Shown: piece after piece, positions 24,431 to 36,744 of the stretch
Position numbering within the stretch: the first letter of the stretch is position 1
Layout of the letters: the number at the start of each line of letters is the position of its first letter
Source of the DNA: Dryococelus australis
Lineage: Eukaryota; Arthropoda; Insecta; Phasmatodea; Phasmatidae
Assembly (NCBI GenBank): GCA_029891345.1
Contig: CM057009.1
Span: 311,650,166 to 311,714,165, forward strand
DNA: 64,000 nt
Direction: 5' to 3'
Notes under the pieces: model-generated
Seen by the model: the letters and a program-made list of their open reading frames with translations, nothing else
Database searches by the model: none
What the model was told of the DNA's origin: nothing
Translations under genes and position numbers: made by a program

Positions 24431-25676
24431 GTTATCATTCGTACATAGGAAAATCTCCATACATGTATTGGAATGTTACAAGACACATGTATGCTAAATT
24501 TCCCATACGTGTCAGGGTTAAAAACTTCCCATAAATATTTCGGAATTATACCAACTTTTTTTTTTTTGCAGTTTTCAGAAATACTCCGCTGCATCTTATA
24601 GTTTGTTGAATGCTTCGCCATGCTGAGTTCTTTGAGAAATTGTAACGCTAGCATTACTTGTTCGAGAGAAAATAATAAATATTTCCTTTTCAGCAGCAGT
24701 CACCTTGTAACTCCCTATCCTGTTACTAAGGCAGTCACATGGAAACAGTCTAGTAATGTTAGCTTGTGGAGAACAGACCTTCAGATAAGCCATATTATTT
24801 TACATTTTCCTGCTGCTGATGACTGTGCCAGCCTTTGTTCGAAGTGTAACTTCAGTCTTGTAATGTATATCTACTTGTCCCTTTCTTCTAAGAAACCAAA
24901 TATGTCGCTCACAGAGCAGATGTGAGTGCTGGTGAAATGTGTGGTATCTATTTCCTGCCGTTCTTAACTATTCTCACATGACGTCACAGAACATGAGCTA
25001 CCTACTATTATCTCTGCAGTCACAAGAGCTTCATGTGACACGCCTATGTTCCCAATTGGGAACAACAAAATGTTTTTATATGGTTACTTGAACCAAATGT
25101 TGAAAACATTGTGCTTATATTTTTATTTAATAGTTACCGCTATGAATAAGGATTTCTCGATACGTATTATTGAGAGAATGTTGTAAACTAAGAGTTTGAG
25201 AATTTTTTACATGTTAGGTGCAAAACGAACAAAAAAAGGCAAAGAGTTAACATATCAAATAAGTGCGTAACTACTAAGACTATCATTAAAATTTATTTCC
25301 GTATTTCATTGTCTCATAAAATTTAAGCAAATCTCAGTGATCTTCACTCATGCTCAGTAGCAGTATTTTCTATTGGTGTTCCCAAACGGGAACAATGGCA
25401 GGTAAAAAGGTTAAATCACGCAACAAAACTGCACACAGCTTTTATAACCATGCTTAGTGTTGGTTAGTGATAAGCTGCACTGAACGTTTTGTTCCACTTG
25501 TTCGTGTAGGCCAAAAAAAATATATTTGCTGCCCAACAAAATATTTTCTTGAGTAAACAATGCTGGAAAAGAAACAAAATGAATTCTCTTCATCTAACAA
25601 AATACTCGCCTGTATTTACAAAAAAAAAAACCTCTGTGCTGGGACAAAAGAAATCGAATTGTCAAAAAATATTTAG

Positions 25677-25715
<39 letters not shown>

Positions 25716-25959
25716 ACTCGTTTAATTGCCTTCTTTCAAAAATACAGCTCGATGATTCGTTTATATATTTCTGACAATTAGGATAAATAACAGTGCTTGT
25801 TGGTGCATTTGTGAATGATTATTGACGACGTAAACATCTTAATAAAACAAGTCCAACAGGAAACGGGAAAGTATAACTACAAAATGTGAAATATTTATTT
25901 GGCTGCGTCGTCCAGTATTCGGATTTAATGTATTTAAAAACATCGCTATCGTATCAGTA
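24431..25959. other. No supported gene; AT microsatellite
   Basis: Decayed palindromic-looking TACCATA motifs continue to about 24,560. An (AT)n run lies at about 25,684-25,711. The open frames have no domain. Confidence 0.4.
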
Positions 25960-26035
25960 GCCACTTCAGCTGAATAGCTAAGGCGTGTATCACTCGGATT
26001 CAAACGATCTAGGTTCGAAGAACGGTGAGGCTTCC
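25960..26035 (+). mobile_element. Possible tRNA-derived SINE head
   Basis: TCAGCTGAATAGCTAAGGCG resembles a box A region and TCTAGGTTCGAAG a box B at tRNA-like spacing. Acceptor-stem pairing is not evident and no second copy was found, so the call is tentative. Confidence 0.4.
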
Positions 26036-27119
26036 AGCTTTCGTGATGCTAACCTAAACAATTTAATGCACGTAGAGCTAAATTGATCTTCAGTCACAGC
26101 AACCATGTCTTCCTCTGGGGCAACCAAATAAGAACAACAAAATAATTTTATTTCGACAACAAAATATTTCTTTGTCCCCATACAAACAGTTAATTTAATT
26201 GGGCCAAATAAATTTTGTTTGACTCAAAAAACATTTTTCTCTGCGTGAACAATGTTTAAATCTCTGCTTGCTTTCCTCTGCAGATTGTGTATTCCTCTCG
26301 TTTAATGTAGGAGTTAATGCTGTGGCCTGGTTTGAAAGCAGTGAGAATTTGGTATTGGGAAATAAATGTTAATGAAATTAGTTTTTTTTTTTTTTTTTTG
26401 CATTTTTGTTAAAGATACATACCACCAGTGATTTTTTTTAGCAGAAAAATATCAGCTTCTTTGTCATCGAAGCCTTTTGTAACGTTAATGTATAATCAGT
26501 TTCCTGAAAAGATCAGAAAAATTGTTAATTAAATAAAATATCACTCAAAAACAAATTGTTATATTTGTGTCCTTTCAGAGCTTGAGAGTATAATTTCTCA
26601 CACTTGGGATTTTGTTTCAAGTTCATATCTTAAAATTTGGCTTAAAAAAAAATTTCATTAACATGTATTTCCCTATACCAAATTCTCACTGCTTTCCAAA
26701 CTTGGCAACAGCCTTAACGTGGCTGCCTTGTGCGCGACCGGCCGAGAGCAAGGAGAAAGTTTTACATGTTGTACATTTAAGGCACGTCTGGGCCTCATTT
26801 AACAATATGGCTTTAAAACATAAACCACTTCGTCTTTGCCCGAGACATGAAATATACCGAATGTTGCAATATTGCATTTCAATACTTCGGGAGAACTGTC
26901 CTCACATCTGGAGGATGAAAAAAAGTCACGTGATCGTAAGCCCGCAAACACTTCGTTTCTTCGCTACAGCCCTTAATACATGTAGTACAGTGCATGGCTT
27001 GCGGGCTGGATCATGGAGCTGTAGAATGCCATCGCAGCGTTCGTTTGTACGATACACGGCTCCTCGCGCTGAAACTACTTCTAGGACAGTACGAACTGCG
27101 CAAGAAGAAGTCACACATG
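26036..27119. other. No supported gene
   Basis: The 170-residue + frame at 26,612-27,124 has no recognisable domain and overlaps antisense frames. The 3' part may be UTR of the mariner-type relic next to it. Confidence 0.4.
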
Positions 27120-27140
27120 TGTGAAGGCTTATCGTCGGCA

Positions 27141-27400
27141 CTAATTGAAATGTTTAAAATTCCCTCCACCAACCCGCCGTTGCATGGACACGCGGATGCG
27201 TGGATTAATCCCTGAGAAATTCCTGATTGTTTCGCAGCCCCCCACAATACGGTTACGCAGGCGGTCCACATCGTCTACTGGGATTGCATACACAAGTGCC
27301 TTCAAATGTGCGCACAGATTAAATTCTAGTGGATTCAAATCAGGGCTCCTCGGGGGCCGGTATGGTAAACGGTGGAGTCGAACAATTGAGAGTAATTGGT
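27141..27400 (-). pseudogene. mariner/Tc1-type transposase, C-terminal fragment
   Basis: The minus-strand frame ending at 27,141 carries PPRSPDLNPLEFNLCAHLK, the block around the third acidic residue of the DDE/D catalytic triad. It is followed by LKALVYAIPVDDVDRLRNRI and an ETIRN motif typical of C-termini of mariner/IS630-type transposases. The fragment covers roughly the last 85 residues of a protein that is normally about 330-350. Upstream sequence on this strand passes directly into GA/CT-rich low-complexity DNA, so the first two catalytic Asp residues are missing. It is not the source of activity for the MITEs here. Confidence 0.85.
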
Positions 27401-27409
27401 CGGACGAAT

Positions 27410-27530
27410 GAGAGAGACAGGCGAGAAAGCGAAAGAGAGAAAGCGAAAGAGAGAAAAAGACGGAGAAGGAAAGTGAATGTGAACAAGAGAGAAAGGAAAG
27501 AGAGTGATACAGCATGGAATGATAGAGCAT
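27410..27530. repeat. GA-rich low-complexity tract
   Basis: Irregular GAGAAAGCGAAAGAGAGAAA repeats directly upstream of the transposase relic, probably a slippage product. Confidence 0.9.
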
Positions 27531-27554
27531 GAAAAAAGAGACAGAATGATGGTA

Positions 27555-27790
27555 TGACATCACGATCGTATGCGCCTTGAAAATATGAGTCCGGTTATAT
27601 ACAACGCTCAATACTTATGCCTTGAAATTTTTTAGTTAAAAAATATATTTAAATGAAAAAAAAATAGTTATTAAAATAATTTTATTGTGACATCGTGATT
27701 GCATGCGCCTTGAAAAGGCGAGTCTGGTGATATATAACACTTAATATTTACGCCTACAAATCTTTAAATTATAAAAATTTATAGTCTTTA
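27555..27790. repeat. Diverged ~115-bp tandem duplication
   Basis: TGACATCACGATCGTATGCG near 27,555 and TGACATCGTGATTGCATGCG near 27,688 start two alignable copies containing CGCCTTGAAAA and GTTATATACAAC. Confidence 0.8.
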
Positions 27791-27934
27791 AATTAAAAAC
27801 AAATGATTTATTGAAATTATTTTATTTTATCGATTTTTCATTGCTTCATCTAGAAGCATTAAGAGAGCCACACAAATTAGCCTAAATTAGCTTCGGGTGA
27901 CTTGTTTTGCACATGAGTGGTTTCCACAATTTTT

Positions 27935-28110
27935 AGGGGAAAATGGGGCTTTTTTTTTTTTTTTTTTTAGAGAAAAATGGGAAATTTGTAGGAAAAAAGG
28001 GAAATTTTAAGGCATTTTTGGGCTAAACATATGATTTTGTGTAAAAATGAGCGACTTTTTTAAAAAGAAAATCCAACATGGTGGCCAGAGCACCTCGAAA
28101 GCCGAGAGCC
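27935..28110 (+). repeat. Purine-rich dispersed repeat, copy 1
   Basis: Runs of GGGAAATTTTTAGGG-like sequence followed by CCAACATGGTGGCCAGAGC. The same arrangement occurs at 50,505-50,690 and 59,990-60,165. Confidence 0.75.
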
Positions 28111-28179
28111 GAATCATGAATCCTGTGCCAGCTTCGGCTATGCCCTACGACTTGTTTATATATCCACAATTTCCATGAG

Positions 28180-30612
28180 CTCCACACTAAACGTTCGCGA
28201 GTCGTGCAAGCAGGTAAGACTTAGCGAAAAGAAAATCAATCATAAAGGCGAGCTGAGCTACAGTGTTGTGCAATATAGCTTGTCTCTAGGTATAACTGTG
28301 AAAGATAATTGCATAATTCCTCTGTTAATAATTAAAATAAACCATATTCTGTGTGAGACATTAAGTAGTTATAATATTTGTATTTTATTGTAGATACACA
28401 CAAATGAATTTCCTGCTGTCGTACGCATTTGCAAAAACCGAATATCACACTTTTGCGGAATATATGCCTACATTCATCTGCAAAGCCACTGAACAGCAAT
28501 GAAACAATCGGTGTATGTTGCAGATGTAATTATTGTACGCGCACATCAATAATGTTTATCTTGCAACTAGCTGTTGTCTGCATGAAAAACCACGTCCTAT
28601 TTAACCGGACCAATTTCTACGCTGCCAAATCAAAACCATATGTAAGTTTTGTATTAACTACTGTAACCAGCATGTCTGAGCACTTGGAGCGTGTTAATCG
28701 AAACGATGTTGTCTGCCCCGGGAGGAGGGGGGGGGGGGGAGAAGAAATGCGCACTCAGGTCTGGCCGTACTATCGGCTATTCCACAAACATCAGTTACAG
28801 CGGGCTCATGTGTATGTAAGGCAATGGAGGACGAAGGACATTCGTAGAGGTACAGGAAATTTATCATCAGTGTTACAAAAATGCACTTGACCATGATATT
28901 TATATAAAACCACATATTAAAAATTATACAACTGGAATAATACTTAGTTTTTAGCACTCGGTGCAACTTCGCGTGAATAATTTATACGCACAGTTTATCA
29001 AAGTATAACAAAACAGTAATGTCAGGCCAGTGCTTTTCTTTTGAAACTATATAAAAGGTTTTATATCATTATTTGCACAAGGTAGCGAAAATGGGTGTTT
29101 TTACTCATAGTAGGCTGACCCGCACTATAAATAATGCATAGCTTACACGCAGCGTTTATAAAATAAGAAATAAAATAATGTTTATCTACTATACAAATTC
29201 CACCCAATTAATTTGCGTGTAAGCATCTTGCCATGCTAAATGGTAGTTTACGTAAAATTGTGGTCTACATACGCCTGGATGTTCAAATTAAAAAGCTCAC
29301 GAAAATCACAGTAGACATTTAGAGTTTATACAAAAAATATGTTAATTACCTTGTTGCTTTATGTATTGTTTCTAGTATTCCGATTCGCGTGCAAAATTAA
29401 TGCCACCTGTACATATGTTTTTCCAAATAATTCTGGCTTCAGCAGACGGCGAATCCAATATAAAAATATTGCTGTAGTATTTATGATATAGTTATTTGTG
29501 CTAACTTAATATACAGTAATAAATATTTGTCTATAACTTATGCCAGTAAATACTATTCCAAATGCAATGTTCATTAAGATAAAATATTTTCTTGATTATG
29601 AAACAAAGAATGTGCAAATGTGTAATCACATTTTAAAGGATTAAAAACTAAAACATTAACAGTTTGAAATGACATGCCCGGCAAAGTCCTAGACAATCAG
29701 ATTAGAGACAAACGCTATCGTTATAGTAATAAGTCTATTAGTTGGTTGTTGTTGAAGTTAAGGCCACACATGTTTACTCAAGAAGTTGTAGGTTCGATTT
29801 CTAATTGTGACGTATTTATTTAAATATAACATAAACTGTAAACTTTGTATTATATTTGTGGTACAAATAAATCTACGTTTGATAATATGTTATATATTAA
29901 TTTAGAGACTCGATTTACAAAAGTGACTGAAATACAAGTTTGATTGTAATGTTGAATATCTATATGTTGCAAGCCCACTAATTAGGTTAATGTATTCATC
30001 ACAAAAAAAAAGGTAAATATTCTTTTGGTTACTAGTTTTCAAGGTTTTACTTGTAAAAGTACCGTAAAATGCATATAAATTTCCAGATTTATAGCACTAA
30101 TATTTTAATTCCGTGACAACTCTTGTCTCGTAGTTCTCCTATTGGAAGTGGCATTTCCCACGACAGGTTGACTCCTACGGACAAGCATAAATCACACCCT
30201 TGCTCTACCCGGGATTCGAAACCGGAACCACTCACGCTCAACACTCAACCGACTGCGCCACAGAAGGCAGTTAATACGTCAACCAGAAAAATACTGTCAG
30301 TCGTTTTAAGAACTTACTTTAGTGAACAAAAAGCAACTTATTTCATTGGAGATAATTTCTAAGTTACAATTTAAGTAATATATTAATTAATTCTTCCACA
30401 TTGTACCTATAATTCGCTGACATGTTGGTTGGTATTCGCTTGCCTATATTTGCACTAAATTAAATGCAAAAACTGCAGGCAAAGATTTGAACATTGTTTT
30501 AAAACATTTATAGTTTAGCTTGACCTTCATACATCACTATTTTCTTTGGCATAAACAAATTGCAAATTTTGTATATCTTTATTCTTTTCTCAGTTCTATT
30601 TTGTGTTTTTGT
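28180..30612 (+). repeat. 2.4-kb dispersed repeat or duplication, copy 1
   Basis: Aligns by eye over its whole length to 38,150-41,984 in the same orientation. It starts at CTCCACACT and ends at TTTGTGTTTTTGT, after which the copies share nothing. Landmarks shared by both are AAAGGCGAGCTGAGCTACAG, a long G run (about 28,720 and 38,770), GGCAATGGAGGACGAAGGA, a TATAAAAGGTTTTATATCAT palindrome and an internal SINE. No coding frame is conserved between the copies, so it is a non-coding element or a segmental duplication. No clear terminal inverted repeats or target duplication were found. Confidence 0.9.
30125..30268 (-). mobile_element. tRNA-like SINE, family B (in repeat copy 1)
   Basis: Minus strand: CTGTGGCGCAGTCGGTTGAG (box A) and GGTTTCGAATCCCGGG (box B) at tRNA-like spacing, then a non-tRNA body reading GTGATTTATGCTTGTCCGTA. 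Present at the same place in the other repeat copy, so it is older than the duplication or part of the element. Confidence 0.75.
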
Positions 30613-30660
30613 TAAACACAGTGTGGGCCAATGGCTAATGCTACATTATTTTGGAATTTG
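30613..30660 (-). mobile_element. Fragment of hAT-type MITE family 2
   Basis: AACACAGTGTGGGCCAATGG followed by CTAATG matches the internal part of the MITE at 34,462. It abuts the right end of the 2.4-kb repeat. Confidence 0.65.
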
Positions 30661-32336
30661 TAATTTTTTTTGGATCTTATGTGTATTTGGATTTTTTTGG
30701 ATTTTGATTATCAAAAGTCCCCGGGATTAAGGTGAATTGTCAAGGTCAATGGTTGTGGAACAGGGGTAAAACACCAATGACATTTAATATGGTGGTCAAG
30801 TGAAAACAAAACATTATAACTCCCCAAGTTACATTTCCACGATCCCAGCACTTTTTCCAGATTTCCATTTCCCTACTACTATTATGCCAAGAATGTACGT
30901 ATAGATTTTCACTAAGTGTGTTTAACCATAACTAAATATATTTATTTTCATTCCTCTAATTAAATAATAGATTACAGTCAGATTTGTTGAACTCATATTA
31001 TACATATATATTTGCAACCAAAAATTTATTCATATATTCTTGACGATATATTGAACTTAGTTCTCAAATGAGTACAGTATGCGTAGTAATTACAGTCAGA
31101 TACCCGATAAATATTTTGTAATTGAACGATAGCTTCGCAAACATACAAGTTTTGATAGTATGTGCATAATTTTATAAAACAGGAATGCCAGAAGTGGTTA
31201 ATTCTGAAGAAATCTCACTTTTATATATATATATATATATATATCATTCCAAGAAGAAACTTATATATCCCAAAAATACATTTTTAACTCAGAAAATAAC
31301 TCTATATTATTATACAGCATAATATCATGAAAAAAATTGTATAAAAAATTATATCGAGATGTATGTAAATGTGAAAAAAAAACTCGAATTTGTATCCAGT
31401 ATAATAAAAATGTATTCACAGATTCTCAAGAAAGCTGTTGAACTCGGGCAACTATACATATTTATATAATATAAGAGTATGCAGGGTACATACTCATACA
31501 TTTCTGCTAGAGATGTTTAATTCCGATGATAACCCACACATACATAAATTGTTTCTAAATTAGTGATTTTTTTATCCACACATATATATAACATATAAAA
31601 TTCAAAATATTGACTGATCTATTACTGTCAAATCTGCCTAATAGCACGATATATACATAGAAATAAATATAAAGTTACTGTGCTGTGATTTTACTAATAG
31701 TTTAAAGCTAAATGTGTTGAAATCTGAGGTCACATCACATTTCTATTTGCTTTTTTTATTTTACTGATAGATTCGTAACAAGACAGTTCTTCTTGATGCA
31801 TAACTCCATGTATATATATATATATATAGTTGGGATGTAAAGCCAAAATTTAATGTTCGATTCCTGCCAGATGTGAGGAGTTCTTCAGAATATCTGTAAT
31901 TAATATGGTAGGGCCAGTCATTTGCAGATATATATTCGATCATCCTGTTGTACTATATGTATAACAAAATAATGCAATTTTTACTTCCCAACCAGGGCAC
32001 AGAGTGATCTAGGCCAAGTCAAGAATATCGTGCTAACCAGAGCAGATTCACTTAACAGGTCATTTAATGCATTCCACATATTCACTTTATGATTCGGACC
32101 TTGTGATTACTCCTTAACATGTTAGTCGGTAGAAATCAGAGGATTACAACACAAATATATATATTATGCCCAGAAAATAATAATAGCATAGTTCCCAAGT
32201 TGTTGAACTCTGAAGTTAACTTACAATTATAAATAGTCTTGCTATAATTTAGTGAGGCATTAGTTTTTGTCTGTTGTGATATAAGTTAAGTTTAAAATGT
32301 TTAGTACTCTCCAGCCAGGTATGTTTAACTAATTAT
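30661..32336. other. AT-rich, diverged repeats suspected
   Basis: Phrases such as GATTCCTGCCAGA, ATATATAGTATAAT and GTTGAACTC recur irregularly here and through 35 kb, suggesting an old, scrambled repeat family. A clear period could not be fixed by eye. Short (TA)n runs lie near 31,220 and 31,815. Confidence 0.45.
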
Positions 32337-33155
32337 ATTTACTTACAAATATACCAAATATGCAGAATACCTACTGATATCTACCTGCCAGACAAATTGA
32401 TCTTTGTTTAACCAATAATACGTATAGTATGGTAAAAATTAACAATTAGATACGCTTACAATCTTTAGTACTGGGTGCACACCTTTATTAATATAAATAT
32501 ATAGTATAATATTATGGCGAGAATATTTACATAGCTTTCTGCAAGAAATGTGCAATTTTGAGGATAATACAAAAATGTAGAAAGTATAATATATAATTAG
32601 TAGAGACCAGAAAAATTAGTGAGTTCGATGACCTTGCAGGCTAGACTACTAATTCTGATGTGCAAATACGCAGATATCAACTGCACATTGGTTGTCTGCT
32701 GTCTCAGTGAAAGGCGACAATTAGACACCTTTCTCCAGGAGGTGTCAAACACCATGTGGACCAATGGTTAATGTTATATAAATGTACATGTTTTAAAATT
32801 TAGTTTGTCCCAAAATGAATCCACGAATTCTTCAGTTATCTAGTAATTAGTGATACACTCCCTATTGGTAAAGAGTATAACTAGAAAAATTACAAAAATT
32901 ATCATTCAAATTTTGTCGAATTCGAAGGAAAATAAACTTACATAATTTATTACAAGAATTTGGTTACCCTTTTCCGAAATAACTATAAAAATCTACTGTG
33001 CATATTGAGGAATGTAAATAATTACTGCATGCCTAAAATATAGCCATAGACTCTTGTCAGTTTTTTATTTTTTATTTTAAAGATAGCTCACCAATGGAAA
33101 TAGAAAGACAGGACATGTTAACTCATGAGTATAAATTCACATTTATGTATAGTAT
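32337..33155 (+). repeat. ~0.8-kb duplication, copy 1
   Basis: Aligns to 34,198-35,000 in the same order: ATTTACTTACAAATATACC, CTTACAATCTTTAGTACTGG, ATTAATATAAATATATAGTA, the hAT-type MITE, then TTTTAAAGATAGCTCACCAA. The AGGTCA satellite lies between the two copies. Confidence 0.85.
32601..32842 (-). mobile_element. hAT-type MITE, family 2 (242 bp), in duplication copy 1
   Basis: Left TAGAGACCAGAAAAATTAGT and the reverse complement of the right end TAGATAACTGAAGAATTCG. Flanks ATAATTAG and GTAATTAG are an 8-bp duplication with one mismatch. The interior includes GCACATTGGTTGTCTGCTGT, also present in the 12,218 copy in the other orientation. Confidence 0.88.
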
Positions 33156-33459
33156 TCCGTACACATAGATTCCTGCTAGGCCTGTGTGTTTCGAAAATAT
33201 CTTCACATATGTGTTTCTCATAATAGTATTACATATGTGTGTTGGTTTCTTAGGAGAACAATAAACTATATATATTAATAAGAGATTTGACAGATAGGTT
33301 GTCAACCTGTTTCTTGTACTTGAAATTTTAATTAATAATTGTAGATGTTATAACAGAATCTCGAACAATTACACATATATTCTCGATAAATATGACGGAA
33401 TCCAATACTATTATGTATTATATTATGTTCTTTGACTCATGTATTTTCAAATGGGTTTT

Positions 33460-33960
33460 GGTTTTCAAGGGCGTTCAAGGTCATTGGGATAAGGCCGAGG
33501 TTGTCTGTAAGGTGTTATATTAGATGATTTTTATGAATTTTTAGTCGGTTTTTTGTTTTCAATGACATTCAAGTTAATGGGGCCAAAGTCGAGGAAGCCT
33601 GCATATAATATAGTGGTGATAGCCTGTAAGGTCTTGCAGATATTTGTGTATTTTTTCATGATTCTTATTTTCAAGGTCATTCAATGTCTGGGGGCCAAGG
33701 ACCAATTAATCTCTTTTCACTATGGTGATGGTGGTCTAAAATGTTATATAATTACTGAATTATATGCATGTTTTAATCGTTTTGTTTTCAAGGTCATTCT
33801 AGGTCATCTTTCAAGGTGGAGAATGTTTGCAGCCAATATCGCGGTAATAGTCTCTATATTATGCTACTTGACTTTTATGCATTTTTCTTGGGTTTTTTGT
33901 TTTTGAGGTTAATAATGCTAATGACATCAAGGTCATAGGCAATGGCTTCTAATATGACAG
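33460..33960 (+). repeat. AGGTCA-rich satellite, array 1
   Basis: Four to five diverged units of about 115-120 bp, each with TTTTCAAGGTCATTC...AGGTCA and a GGTGGTAATAGTCTGTAA-type segment. A perfect AGGTCA-TTCT-AGGTCA sits at 33,791-33,806. Related arrays lie at 49,325 and 59,330. The 117-residue frame across it is an artefact of the repeat. Confidence 0.82.
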
Positions 33961-34197
33961 ATATATGACATTTACCAAGTTGGCATGTGCATTCCTAGAC
34001 GATGGCAACATACCAAAATGGAAGTCCCCTTCAAAGATGGCCATTTGTTGTATCTACCAAGATTGCGGATGTTTACCAATTAGAATGATTGAATTTGGCT
34101 AAGGGGATGAAGGTCATCCGACTAATTTGCTTGGTTTAACTTGTGGGAGTGGTAGCGGCAGGACATCTGAACATGAAAGATTTTTTAATCTTTCTCT

Positions 34198-35000
34198 AGA
34201 TTTACTTACAAATATACAACATATGCCGAATAAATACTGATACTTTCCTGCCAGACAGGTTGATGTTTTTTATCTCCTAATATCTATAGTAAAGTGAAAA
34301 TTGACTATTAGATACCCATACAATCTTTAGTATTTGATCCATACCTTCATTAATATAAATATATAGTACAATAGTATGGCGACACTATCAGCATAGATTC
34401 CTGCAATATATGTCGAAGTCTAAGGATAATCTACTTATGGAGAAGTATAACACGTAATTAGTTGAGACCAAAAAATCACGAGTTCAATGTCATGTACACT
34501 AGACTTCTTGTTCCGATGTGCAAATATGCAGATATCAACTACACATTGCTTGTCTGCTCTCACAGTGAAAGGCAACAATTAGATACCATTCTCCAGGAGG
34601 TATCAAACACAGTGTGGACCAATGGCTAATGTTATATAAACATAAATGTTTTGAAATCCAGCTTGTTCCAAAATGAATACACTAATTCTTCAGTTCTCTA
34701 ATAATTATTGATACACTCACTACAGGTAAAGGGTATAACTGGCAAAATTACTTATAGATTCCAGCCAAATTTGTTGAACTTTAAGGATACTCAATAAAGC
34801 CATAATTTATTACGAGAATGTTCTTACGCATTTCCGATATAACTTAAAATTTAGTGCATAATGAGGATTGCAAATAATTACTGTATATCGAAAATATATA
34901 CATAGATTCTCTTCAGATTATTTGGGATTTTAAAGATGGCTTACCAATGTAGGGCATGTTTACTCCTGATTATAATTCACAAATATATAGAATGCCATTA
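34198..35000 (+). repeat. ~0.8-kb duplication, copy 2
   Basis: Second copy of 32,337-33,155, with the same MITE at the same position. After about 35,000 a reversed piece of the same sequence follows (CTCTTTACCTGTAGGCAGTG mirrors CACTACAGGTAAAG at about 34,718). Confidence 0.85.
34462..34700 (-). mobile_element. hAT-type MITE, family 2, in duplication copy 2
   Basis: The ends TTGAGACCAAAAAATCACG and TTCAGTTCTCTA correspond to the copy at 32,601. Flanks GTAATTAG and ATAATTAT match at 6 of 8, the same target as the other copy, so the MITE was copied with its host segment. Confidence 0.85.
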
Positions 35001-35101
35001 GATATGTTTTATATCCTTCAAGTTCAACAAATTTTGGCACGAATCTTTAAGTAATTTATCTAGCTATACTCTTTACCTGTAGGCAGTGTATCAGTAATTA
35101 C

Positions 35102-35283
35102 TAGAGAACTGAGGAATTTACAGATTCATTTTGGGACAAGCTTGAATTCAAAATAATGACTTTATATATAACATTAGCCATTGGTCCACACAGTATTTGA
35201 CACATCGTGGAGAACCATGTATAATTGTTGTCATCCACTGTGACAGCAGACAACCAATGTGTAGTTGATATCTGCATATTTTA
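35102..35283 (+). mobile_element. hAT-type MITE, family 2, truncated
   Basis: Starts with TAGAGAACTGAGGAATTTAC after GTAATTAC and contains TAGCCATTGGTCCACACAGT. It breaks off after TGATATCTGCATATT, just before the inverted repeat at 35,305. Confidence 0.8.
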
Positions 35284-35910
35284 ATTCAAACTATGGTCAT
35301 TATTCTCTTTACGATTGCAGTGGTTACAAGCATGTAACATGCCTGATGGCAGTAAAATCAAACATTAATGTGATGGTGTGGTCAAGTATAAAAATCATCA
35401 ATTTACGTGAAAAATACATTGACCCATGAATAAGATTGACATAGAACACTGAAATAAATAATTGCACATACGACGTTACATAAATAAGCTCTCAAACGCA
35501 ACAATGGCGTATACAAAGACTTGGCGTCGGTCGGCCTCGTGGTTATATGTAAAGTTGCCGTAAAATATTCAAACACTTAAAATTACCCTCAAATACATAC
35601 ATATAAACAAAGCCTTTGAAATTGCGTGTAGCAATAATGCAGAAGTTATAATTAAACACCAGGAACACAGGCAGATGGACGCCTGATTAAAGTTGTGCGG
35701 GCCGCGTGACCTCTCCGACATATTTTTCCTCCTTCTTGATTATGTTAAAAATGCCAAAAGGGCGCAATAAATTAATAAAGCGGGAGCATAATGCTGGGGA
35801 AAATGTCTGTCAAAAACGTACGCACGTAAAGGATAACTGGGAAACTAAATTAACTATGGAAACATAAATCAGTGAACAAAAGTTGTAGTGTGTACGTGAC
35901 AGTGTCTTAC

Positions 35911-35966
35911 CTCGCCAGCTCTCCTCGACAGGCTGTCCAGAGACCACCGTAGCAGGGCCTGACCAT
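35911..35966 (-). other. Candidate first coding exon segment, left arm (ATG to splice donor)
   Basis: Minus strand: an ATG in a GGCCATGG context opens 56 nt that end at GCGAG followed by the strong donor GTAAGA. It encodes MVRPCYGGLWTACRGELA. The mirror segment in the other arm has exactly the same length and frame. An in-frame stop lies just upstream (TAG, 9 nt before the ATG). No downstream exon was identified, so this is only a candidate. Confidence 0.4.
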
Positions 35967-36320
35967 GGCCGCCTATGGGGTTCACATAAGCGGAAGAGCT
36001 ATGCACGCCGAGTCAAATATTTATTTCTGAAAATAATATGGCACAAATAAAATTAAGTTTTATTTTACATTTCTATAATATTCTTATGAATTTTCATATT
36101 ATTTTAGTGTGTCTTTATGATGATGTTCATTGCAGGAATATTAAGTGTTCTTAATCTCGGTGCCAGGGTCACTTTGAATTTTATAACCAAACAATTTAAA
36201 AATAGTAACGAACACTTGAACACACTTTAAGACACATTAAACCCTGCAAATACAATAGTACACATTTTACACTGAAAAATAACATTTATAAGAAAGTTCC
36301 AAATTATTGGCATCTTTGCG

Positions 36321-36344
36321 CACGTGCGGGACACGTGACACGTG
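36321..36344. promoter_or_regulatory. Three CACGTG E-boxes at the centre of the inverted repeat
   Basis: CACGTG occurs at 36,321-36,326, 36,332-36,337 and 36,339-36,344, inside the non-repeated spacer between the arms. CACGTG is the canonical bHLH E-box (Myc/Max, USF and CLOCK-type factors). The position between two divergent ATG-donor segments suggests a bidirectional promoter, which is inference. Confidence 0.5.
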
Positions 36345-36688
36345 TGTGGCGAACGCTGTTATGAACTCTAGCGCCGCTGGAAGTTAGCCAGCGTTATTGT
36401 GTTTGCAGGGTTTAAGATGTCTTAAAATGTCTTTAAGTGATTATTGCTATTTTGAAATAGTTTGAGTATAAAATTCAAAGTGCCCGCGGCACCGAGATTA
36501 AGAACACGGATATTACGGCTTGAACTCCGTCATAGAGAGACACTCAATTAATATGAAAATTCATTAAAAAAATTATAAAAATGTAATACAATATTTAATT
36601 TAATTGGTGCAAGTTTATTTTCTATAGTAAAATTTTTTTTTTCTCGGCATGCTTAGCACTTCCGCTTATGCGAACCCCGTATGCAGCC

Positions 36689-36744
36689 ATGGTAGGTCCG
36701 TGCGACGCTTGTCGCTGGACAGTCTGTCGAGGAGAGCTGGCGAG
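36689..36744 (+). other. Candidate first coding exon segment, right arm (ATG to splice donor)
   Basis: ATG to donor is 56 nt, ending GGCGAG before GTAAGA, and encodes MVGPCDACRWTVCRGELA. Compared with the left arm there are several substitutions but no indel and no stop. An additional in-frame ATG lies 21 nt upstream. Confidence 0.4.

Noticed and set aside
28429-28890. 153-residue ORF
   Set aside because: Spans a G-run and is not conserved in frame in the second copy of the 2.4-kb repeat.
33553-33906. 117-residue hydrophobic ORF
   Set aside because: Lies wholly within the AGGTCA satellite and repeats with it.
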